From NCBI GenBank assembly GCA_007119405.1, contig SKPT01000138.1, positions 1 to 9,644 of the forward strand: a stretch of DNA of 9,644 bases. The letters are read 5' to 3'. Within the stretch, counting starts at the first letter, position 1, and each line of letters starts with the position of its first letter. The stretch is from Phycisphaeraceae bacterium (GTDB lineage: Bacteria; Planctomycetota; Phycisphaerae; Phycisphaerales; Phycisphaeraceae). A program made the position numbers and the translations under genes. Positions 1-4,835 of the stretch are shown in pieces. Under the pieces are notes generated by a model, which did not search any database, had not been told where the DNA came from, and saw nothing but the letters and a program-made list of their open reading frames with translations.

Positions 1-1
1 C

Positions 2-583
2 GGCGAGCACAGCCCCCGGCGCACGGGCGAGCGCCTGGCCGCTTTCCAACGCAAGTGGGAGGCCGTGGTGCGCGAGTGGGGCGAGCGTTGGGGCGATCTC
101 GTCGCGGGTTGGTGGCTTGACGGCATCTATTTCGCCGACGAGATGTACCGCTTCGCCGACCCGCCGAACTTCCAGAGCTTTGCCGATGCGCTGCGTGCCG
201 GCCATCCGCAGCGCATCGTGGCGTTCAACCCGGGCTGGGTCGAGCACAGCCCGGGCCGGAAGATGCTTTCGCTCACCGCGCACGAGGACTACACCGCCGG
301 CGAGGTCGACAGCATGTTCCCGGTTTGCAAAGGGCGCTGGGTCGAATCTCCCGACGGCGGCAAGGCGCAGTGGCACGTGCTGGCTTACGCCGGGCAGTAT
401 TGGGGCCGCGGCGAACCGCGTTTTCCCGATGAGTTTCTCGTCGGCTACACGCGTCACGTCAATGAGCACGAAGGCGTCGTGACCTGGGACGTGCCCGTCA
501 GCAAGACCGGCGAAATCCCCGCGGCGTTCATACGTCAGCTTCATCGCCTGGCCGAGGGCGATTCACGCCGAGGCGCTCGATGA
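2..583 (+). CDS. GH29-like (alpha-L-fucosidase-like) protein, C-terminal part
   Basis: The reading frame is open from the left edge, so the N-terminus lies outside the window; the GTG codons at 65 and 68 are internal rather than starts. The fragment is about 193 residues and ends at TGA 581-583. The segment GWWLDGIYFADEM, with Asp encoded at 119-121, resembles the beta-strand of GH29 fucosidases that carries the catalytic nucleophile (usually W-F-D-G). The tail GVVTWDVPVSKTGEIPAAF resembles the end of the GH29 barrel, where a (N/D)VxPxxDGxIP stretch is common. It probably hydrolyses alpha-fucosides or a related glycoside, but without the N-terminal half the substrate and location cannot be judged. 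It converges on the next gene, overlapping it by 21 bp. It may be a diverged GH29 paralogue or an uncharacterised TIM-barrel hydrolase; family membership is moderately sure. Confidence 0.7.
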   Translation, partial: GEHSPRRTGERLAAFQRKWEAVVREWGERWGDLVAGWWLDGIYFADEMYRFADPPNFQSFADALRAGHPQRIVAFNPGWVEHSPGRKMLSLTAHEDYTAGEVDSMFPVCKGRWVESPDGGKAQWHVLAYAGQYWGRGEPRFPDEFLVGYTRHVNEHEGVVTWDVPVSKTGEIPAAFIRQLHRLAEGDSRRGAR

Positions 584-1624
584 CGCCTGGCCCTCGATGC
601 AACGCGGGAACCCGCCCAAGGCGATCAGTTCCTGCATGCGCTGGTAGTAGGCGTCCGGCAGCGTGCCATCCGGGCGCGGGGCGACGTTGATCAGATAGTT
701 GCCCCCCCAACGCCGCACCTGGCCCAACCGCGGCAGCATCCAATCGAGTGAGCGGTAGCGCTCCCCGCCGCGGTGGGCGTAGCCCCAGCCGCACTCCGGC
801 CAGATCTCGCACAGCTCCCACCAACCCGCGAGCGCCGCCTCGGGCATCTTGCACTCGGCGGTCTTGTAGTCGCCGTAGCCATGCATGCGGGGATTGATGA
901 CGATGGCGGGGTTGTAGCGCCGGATCTCGTCGATGCTCATGACCGGCGGACCGCCGTCGAACCAGAGCAGGTCCACGGGGTGATAGCGCGTCAGCAACTC
1001 GATGATCTGGGCGCGCACGTAGGCGCGATAGCGCTCCTGCCAACCCTCGGGCTCCGGCGCCACGGTGCATGGCTGAAGGTCCAGGCCCAGTGCCGGCCCG
1101 CGATAGTTGAAGGACATGTGGTGGCGGTTCCAGTACCAGTCCGGCGGCGAGTAATAGAGCCCCACCTTCAACCCATGCCGTCGGCAAGCGTCGACGAAGG
1201 GGCGGACCAGGTCGTGGCCGTCCATGTGCGTGCGCGTGCCGAAGCCGCCCTGCTCGCTGGGCCACATCGCGTAGCCGTCGTGGTGCCGCGTGGTCATCAC
1301 CGCGTAGCGGAAGCCCGCCGCGGCCGCGGGCGCGAGCCAGGCGTCCGGGTCATAACGCTGCGGGGCGAATCGCTCGGCGAGCGGGAAGTACGCCGCCGGC
1401 GGAATCGTGTTCCCGCCCCAGGGCTTGTTCGCGATCATGCCCCAGGAAAGGTCAATGTCGCCGTGGACGCAGGAGATCCCCCAGTGGACGAACAGGCCGA
1501 GCCCCGCCGAGGCGAACCACTGGGCATCGGCGTGGGCGGTGGGCTCGAAACGGTCCCGTTCCTGCTCGATGCCCAGCATCGCGTGCTGAGCGTCCGCAGC
1601 GGCCGAGGGGTCGCTCGCGTTCAT
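563..1624 (-). CDS. Alpha-L-fucosidase, GH29 family
   Basis: Predicted 353-residue glycoside hydrolase releasing terminal alpha-L-fucose by the retaining mechanism of GH29. Seen in order: WFASAGLGLFVHWG (36-49), the usual N-terminal GH29 block; YAVMTTRHHDGYAMWPS (107-123), the His-His-Asp fucose-binding strand; GLKVGLYYSPPDWYW (151-165); LLWFDGG (219-225), with Asp223 as expected nucleophile; and GGNYLINVAPRPDG (307-320), near the end of the barrel. Glu270 and Glu273 in WWELCE are candidates for the acid/base, which varies in position in this family. The protein is shorter than typical GH29 enzymes (about 450 residues) and seems to be the barrel alone. The ATG at 1624 is chosen because AAGGAG (plus-strand 1632-1637) sits 7 nt upstream; a longer in-frame extension to 1705 lacks similarity and runs into repeat DNA. 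No signal peptide is visible, so it is probably cytoplasmic, acting on imported oligosaccharides. Confidence 0.92.
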   Translation of the reverse strand: MNASDPSAAADAQHAMLGIEQERDRFEPTAHADAQWFASAGLGLFVHWGISCVHGDIDLSWGMIANKPWGGNTIPPAAYFPLAERFAPQRYDPDAWLAPAAAAGFRYAVMTTRHHDGYAMWPSEQGGFGTRTHMDGHDLVRPFVDACRRHGLKVGLYYSPPDWYWNRHHMSFNYRGPALGLDLQPCTVAPEPEGWQERYRAYVRAQIIELLTRYHPVDLLWFDGGPPVMSIDEIRRYNPAIVINPRMHGYGDYKTAECKMPEAALAGWWELCEIWPECGWGYAHRGGERYRSLDWMLPRLGQVRRWGGNYLINVAPRPDGTLPDAYYQRMQELIALGGFPRCIEGQASSSASA

Positions 1625-1649
1625 GGTGCGTCTCCTTGTCGTACGCGTT

Positions 1650-1661
1650 GCAAATGATTGC
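1650..1661. promoter_or_regulatory. Short palindrome upstream of the fucosidase gene
   Basis: GCAAATGATTGC has 4-bp half-sites GCAA/TTGC around a 4-bp centre. It lies 25-36 bp before the fucosidase start, where an operator would be expected. There is no independent support; a 12-bp partial palindrome can arise by chance. Confidence 0.2.
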
Positions 1662-1686
1662 GGCGCCTTGCGGGTGCCACTGGCAA

Positions 1687-1708
1687 GCTGTGTTGGGTGC
1701 CACACAGC
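1687..1708. repeat. Inverted repeat (hairpin), arms GCTGTGT/ACACAGC
   Basis: GCTGTGT at 1687-1693 pairs perfectly with ACACAGC at 1702-1708 around an 8-nt loop. The loop includes part of a 9-bp direct repeat, GGGTGCCAC, present at 1672-1680 and 1695-1703. The same two arm sequences recur in the hairpin at 1718-1761, so alternative pairings between the two structures are possible. It lies between two genes read on the minus strand. No T-tract follows on either strand, so it is not a standard intrinsic terminator. Confidence 0.6.
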
Positions 1709-1717
1709 ATCCCGACA

Positions 1718-1761
1718 GGCTGCTGTGTGCGAACGTCAAGGGTGTTCCGCACACAGCAGCC
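1718..1761. repeat. Strong inverted repeat, 14-bp perfect stem
   Basis: GGCTGCTGTGTGCG (1718-1731) is perfectly complementary to CGCACACAGCAGCC (1748-1761). After one bulged base the stem can continue with AAC (1732-1734) and GTT (1744-1746). Read on the minus strand it lies downstream of the TIM-barrel hydrolase gene and upstream of the fucosidase gene. No run of T follows, so it would stall or stabilise RNA rather than terminate by the intrinsic route. It could also be a remnant of a dispersed palindromic element. Confidence 0.7.
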
Positions 1762-1784
1762 GAAGTCCTCCAGTAACACCCAAT

Positions 1785-1919
1785 GCCGTGAGCTTTCTCG
1801 TGGCGGCGCTGATGTAGGGTGGGTAGAGCAAAGCGAAACCCACCGCGAACGTCGTAGATCTTCGACAAACCTGGTGGGTTTCGCTTCGCTCTACCCACCC
1901 TACAACGAAAGCTCACGGC
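1785..1919. repeat. BIME-like pair of inverted REP elements
   Basis: A 31-bp arm at 1814-1844 beginning GTAGGGTGGGTAGAGC is repeated in inverted orientation at 1873-1903 with one mismatch (30 of 31). Each arm is itself a REP-like unit: a GTAG head followed by a small hairpin, GGTGGGT against ACCCACC. The 28-nt centre holds a near-palindrome, GTCGTAGATCTTCGAC (1851-1866 region). Outside the pair a further perfect 13-bp inverted repeat, GCCGTGAGCTTTC at 1785-1797 and GAAAGCTCACGGC at 1907-1919, brackets the whole element; the left side carries 16 bases between outer and inner arms and the right side only 3. A GTAG head next to a hairpin is the known signature of REP sequences mobilised by REP-associated Y1 transposases (RAYTs). 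No such gene is in the window, so this would be a non-autonomous copy. Confidence 0.8.
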
Positions 1920-1932
1920 GTCCACGGTGCGC

Positions 1933-3339
1933 TCAAAGCGCCCACAGCACGGCGGCAAAGAAGCCGGGCCCCGGCGGGTCGAGCGGCACCGCGGCACCGG
2001 GCAACACGCTATGCGGCACGGCCGTGACCCACCGCCCCTGCGCGATGTGCAGCCAGTGCAGCAGCAGCCGGCCCGTGCTCGCCGAGCAATCGAGCCGAAC
2101 CCGCCCACCGTCCAGGACGCACACCGCGTAGGCCCGGCCCGGGTCGGCGAGGCAGAAGGCGCCGTTGTCGGCATGGCCGCTGAGCAGCTCGGGCGCCGGC
2201 ACACACGTGAAAATGTCGAGCTGGTCCGTCAGCAGACGCATGCTGCGGATGTGGGCCTGCGCCGCGGGCCCCAGGCCCTGGCCACTGGGCGGCCGATGGA
2301 AGCGAACCGCGGCCAGCCCGGCGAAAACGTTGCGCCAGAACCGCTGCTGGCCCTGCCGCTCATCGCCGAACGGGTACCAGCCCGACGTTCCACCGTAGAT
2401 CTTCACGCAGTTGATCGGCCGCGGCGTGCCGGATCGCTCCACGGCCCGGCGGACCCACAGCGCCGTCTCGTAGTGCGTCTGCCCGTACTGCATGTTGTGG
2501 TTCGACATGTCCACGAACGAGTAGTGCTCGGGCGCGGCCAGGGTGTTGGCGAGCTTCGCCCGATCAAGATAGGGGTGATCGCGGGGGTCCTGGAGCACCG
2601 CGCCGGGCACCTCGCCGTCGGAAGGGTCCATGTTGTCCCACATCTCCGTCGTCTCGACGTTCACGCCCTTCTCACGGGCGCGACGCTTGACGTGCTCGGC
2701 CCAGTGGGCGCCCCAGGCCGGGTCGGCGCAGGTCTCGTTGTCCATGCAGTAGAGCACGTGCCCGAACGCGAGGCTGTAGCTGAGCATCTTGTCGACGAAG
2801 GCTTCCTGGTAGCGCCGTACCAGCGCCAGGTCCTTGATCGCCGGGACGGTGTCGAACAGCGGCTGGGTCCATGCCGAGGCGTGCTTGTCGACCACCTCGG
2901 GCAGGCCCGAGGCCTCTGCGGTCCAGGTGACGTTGTTCCGGGGATTGAGGGGGTTGTGCGCCCACCGCCCGGAGTGGTGGTCGTGAGGGTCGAAGATTTC
3001 GATCTGGACGATGATGTCGCGCGCTGCGGTCAATTCGAGGAAGCGGCGGAAGCGATGCCAGTACTCGGGCTGCCACTGATCCAGGTCGTACAGACCGGTC
3101 TCGGGGTCGCGCGCCCACGGCCAGACGTTGCCGGGATCACGGCTGCTCATCGTTCCGCGAACGAAGTTGCCGCCGACCGACCGGAGCAGGTCAAGGTGCG
3201 CCTCCAGGTCGGGGATCTGGAAGAGATTGTCCTCGACGGACCCGCCCAGAAGCATGACGGGTTGGCCCTTGTATTGCCAGTAGTGGCGATTGCCGGCGAA
3301 CGGTTGGATGCGGTCGCGGTCGTCGTTGTACGGCCCCAT
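1933..3339 (-). CDS. Putative glycoside hydrolase, DUF4038/apiosidase-like TIM barrel with C-terminal beta domain
   Basis: Predicted 468 residues. The opening, FAGNRHYWQYKGQPVMLLGG (14-33), matches the way DUF4038/apiosidase-like and related clan-A barrels begin: a residue to be displayed or used, followed by a Gly-Gly/Gly-Ser strand. VGGNFVRG (55-62), IIVQIEIFD (109-117) and FGHVLYCMDNET (192-203) are successive barrel strands. Glu202 in the Asn-Glu pair is the natural acid/base candidate, by analogy with clan-A hydrolases. NCVKIYGGTSG (310-320) and ERQGQQRFWRNVFAGLAAVRFHRP (around 327-350) are late barrel elements. Residues about 390-468, with GRAYAVCVLDGGRVRLD, look like the small beta-sandwich (putative collagen-binding type) often found after DUF4038. 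No signal peptide is visible. The substrate cannot be read from sequence. The gene follows the repressor gene on the same strand with an 80-bp gap and may be cotranscribed with it. Confidence 0.7.
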   Translation of the reverse strand: MGPYNDDRDRIQPFAGNRHYWQYKGQPVMLLGGSVEDNLFQIPDLEAHLDLLRSVGGNFVRGTMSSRDPGNVWPWARDPETGLYDLDQWQPEYWHRFRRFLELTAARDIIVQIEIFDPHDHHSGRWAHNPLNPRNNVTWTAEASGLPEVVDKHASAWTQPLFDTVPAIKDLALVRRYQEAFVDKMLSYSLAFGHVLYCMDNETCADPAWGAHWAEHVKRRAREKGVNVETTEMWDNMDPSDGEVPGAVLQDPRDHPYLDRAKLANTLAAPEHYSFVDMSNHNMQYGQTHYETALWVRRAVERSGTPRPINCVKIYGGTSGWYPFGDERQGQQRFWRNVFAGLAAVRFHRPPSGQGLGPAAQAHIRSMRLLTDQLDIFTCVPAPELLSGHADNGAFCLADPGRAYAVCVLDGGRVRLDCSASTGRLLLHWLHIAQGRWVTAVPHSVLPGAAVPLDPPGPGFFAAVLWAL

Positions 3340-3345
3340 GCGTGG

Positions 3346-3349
3346 CTCC
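3346..3349 (-). promoter_or_regulatory. Ribosome binding site deciding the hydrolase start
   Basis: On the minus strand GGAG ends 6 nt before the ATG at 3339. The alternative in-frame ATG at 3360, seven codons upstream, has no purine-rich site ahead of it (the minus strand there is pyrimidine-rich, CTTCCTCCC). The start at 3339 is therefore preferred, giving a protein that begins MGPYND. Confidence 0.55.
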
Positions 3350-3419
3350 GGCGGGTACATGACAGGGAGGAAGCCTCGGCCCGCGGGACACGTCGCACGC
3401 GGCGGGGCCTTCGCGGAAA

Positions 3420-4475
3420 CTACGCCGGGGCGGCCGTGCTCTGCGCCTCGTGGAGGGTCATGGGTATAGCCAGCGACGGCTGCAGACGCCGCGGCGCCTT
3501 GATCTTCTTCAGCAGCATCCGGACAGCCTCGCAACCGAGCTCGTGCTCGGGCAAGCGCATCGTCGTCAGGCCCATCGCGATACTGGAGAAGGGCGGATCG
3601 TCCTCGAACGAGACGATCGACAGATCTTCGGGAATCCGCAATCCCAGCCGATGAGCCGCGCGGTAGATGGACAGGGCGTCGGGAATCCAGTACGTGACGA
3701 TGGCCGTGGGCCGGGCGTCGCGCTTCAGGTAATCCTCGAAAAACGCGGCACGCTCCTCCGGGGGCACAACGTGTTCCGAGCGAATCATCTGCGGCTTGAG
3801 CCCGGCGGTCATCATGGCCTGGCGGTACCCTTGTTGCCGTTGCCCCACGCTGTAATGCGCCATCCACTCGGGCAGCTTCGAGCCCGGCTGGTAGTAGGCG
3901 ATCCGCCTGTGCCCGAGGTCGATCAGGTGCCGCGTCAGGCGGACACCGGCGTCACGGTCATCGGGCCAGACCGCGTCATGTTCGTGCATGGAGTTGATCC
4001 ACACGGCCGGGATCCCGTGGCGGTCGATCAACTCCCCGAGCTGGGCGGGCAGGCCCCGGATCAGTCCGATGATCAGGCCATCGACCATCAGCTCCCTGAG
4101 CATGCGCGGCACGTACTGCTCGTCCGTCAGGTGTTCCTCGGACAATGCGCTGAGCGAGAGGCTGTAGCCATGCGACATCAGCACCTCGTTGATGCCGCTG
4201 AGACGGGCCGGCGGCAACTGGTTGCGCAGCGGATCGGTGCTCTGAATCAGCCCCACGGCGTTGAAGCGCCCCTTGAGCATGGCCCAGGCGGCGTGGTTGC
4301 GGCGATAGCCCATCTCCTCGGCGACCTGCCGGATCCGCTCCGCCCGCCGCGCGGCGGCGCCCGGCCGGCCTTTGAGCTGGCCGTTGAGCACACGGGACAC
4401 GGTCATCACCGACGTCCCGACGCGCTCGGCAATGGCCTCAAGGGTGACCGGCTTGTTCTCCTCGGAGGGGGGCAT
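3420..4475 (-). CDS. LacI/GalR-family transcriptional repressor
   Basis: Predicted 351 residues, the usual size for this family. The N-terminal helix-turn-helix is VTLEAIAERVGTSVMTVSRV (10-29), continuing LNG; the recognition helix carries TVSRVLNG. The hinge helix AAWAMLKG (62-69) keeps the Leu (67) that inserts into the operator centre in LacI and PurR. Residues from about 72 form the periplasmic-binding-protein-like effector domain: VDGLIIG (131-137), RHLIDLGHRRIAYY (182-195), RPTAIVTYW and the closing IPEDLSIVSFEDDP (281-294). Family members release DNA, or bind it, when a small sugar binds. The gene is divergent from the lyase gene and precedes two hydrolase genes on its own strand, so it is the probable local regulator. 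The ATG at 4475 is chosen because similarity begins there; extension to 4583 adds unrelated residues. No Shine-Dalgarno-like sequence is seen before this ATG. Confidence 0.93.
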   Translation of the reverse strand: MPPSEENKPVTLEAIAERVGTSVMTVSRVLNGQLKGRPGAAARRAERIRQVAEEMGYRRNHAAWAMLKGRFNAVGLIQSTDPLRNQLPPARLSGINEVLMSHGYSLSLSALSEEHLTDEQYVPRMLRELMVDGLIIGLIRGLPAQLGELIDRHGIPAVWINSMHEHDAVWPDDRDAGVRLTRHLIDLGHRRIAYYQPGSKLPEWMAHYSVGQRQQGYRQAMMTAGLKPQMIRSEHVVPPEERAAFFEDYLKRDARPTAIVTYWIPDALSIYRAAHRLGLRIPEDLSIVSFEDDPPFSSIAMGLTTMRLPEHELGCEAVRMLLKKIKAPRRLQPSLAIPMTLHEAQSTAAPA

Positions 4476-4490
4476 GACGCGCGCCAAGTG

Positions 4491-4503
4491 AACTGTTAAG
4501 GTT
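4491..4503. promoter_or_regulatory. Candidate operator at the repressor gene's transcription start
   Basis: AACTGTTAAGGTT is a partial palindrome (AAC/GTT ends and A/T next to the centre) lying 7-13 nt beyond the -10 box of the repressor promoter, where bound protein would block initiation. It runs into GTTAGC at 4501-4506, the hexamer that is repeated before the beta-helix gene. Autoregulation is common for LacI-type repressors, but the symmetry here is weak. Confidence 0.3.
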
Positions 4504-4511
4504 AGCCAAGC

Positions 4512-4541
4512 AATGTACCACCCGCAGGTGCCGGGTGTCAA
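4512..4541 (-). promoter_or_regulatory. Sigma70-type promoter of the repressor gene
   Basis: Read on the minus strand: TTGACA (4541-4536), an 18-nt spacer, then TACATT (4517-4512). The -35 box is perfect and the -10 box matches TATAAT at 4 of 6. Transcription would start near 4505, leaving a leader of about 30 nt before the ATG at 4475. It is the best promoter match in the window. Confidence 0.6.
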
Positions 4542-4685
4542 CCGGTGCCGCGCGGCGGCACGCAAGCAGACCGGCCGCGACACGGGCTCGGCAGCGTGGC
4601 GCGCCCCGTGACAGGTATCGGCGTGCCGGGGCGTTGGCTCCAGCGCCCGCCCGGCGCGCCGAAACAGGTTTGACCACCCCGGCGG

Positions 4686-4711
4686 TCACCGGTGAGTTTG
4701 GTAGCGTTACC
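4686..4711. promoter_or_regulatory. Two adjacent palindromes in the divergent control region, candidate operators
   Basis: TCACCGGTGA (4686-4695) is a perfect 10-bp palindrome. GGTAGCGTTACC (4700-4711) is symmetric apart from one position in each half and has a central CG, the classic form of a LacI/GalR operator. Their centres are 15 bp apart. They lie 125-150 bp before the lyase start, and 210-235 bp from the repressor start. TTGACC at 4670-4675 could be a -35 element for the lyase gene, but no good -10 box follows at the right distance, so that promoter is unresolved. The second palindrome contains TAGCGTTA, also found before the beta-helix gene. The rest of the 4476-4835 gap (4542-4669 and 4712-4820) is GC-rich and shows no gene or clear signal. 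Confidence 0.4.
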
Positions 4712-4835
4712 GTCTAAGGACCGCCCGCTCCTATCGGCTCGGCCACGTCAACCCCCGCCGCCGGAATGCCCCCTCTCTCGCCTGCATGCACGACCGCGGC
4801 CGCCGCGCCGACGCTCAAACGCCAAGGAACCCGCC

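Noticed and set aside
773..1657. 294-codon plus-strand frame opposite the fucosidase
   Set aside because: Shadow of the GH29 gene, which carries all the family motifs on the minus strand.
1814..1903. Intrinsic terminator or CRISPR repeat instead of a REP pair
   Set aside because: No T-tract follows the stem on either strand, and there are only two inverted copies without spacers; the GTAG-plus-hairpin form fits REP elements better.
1927..3654. 575-codon open frame on the plus strand, antisense to the hydrolase and the end of the repressor gene
   Set aside because: Its translation is Val/Arg/Pro/Gly-rich with no domain, and it mirrors the codon bias of the real minus-strand genes; long antisense frames are expected in GC-rich DNA.
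3340..3867. N-terminal extension of the hydrolase frame into the repressor gene
   Set aside because: The added residues are low-complexity Arg/Ala-rich and overlap the well-supported LacI coding sequence; GGAG before 3339 marks a better start.
3450..4499. 349-codon open frame on the plus strand across the LacI gene
   Set aside because: The minus strand gives a textbook LacI protein over the same bases; the plus-strand product has no recognisable motif.
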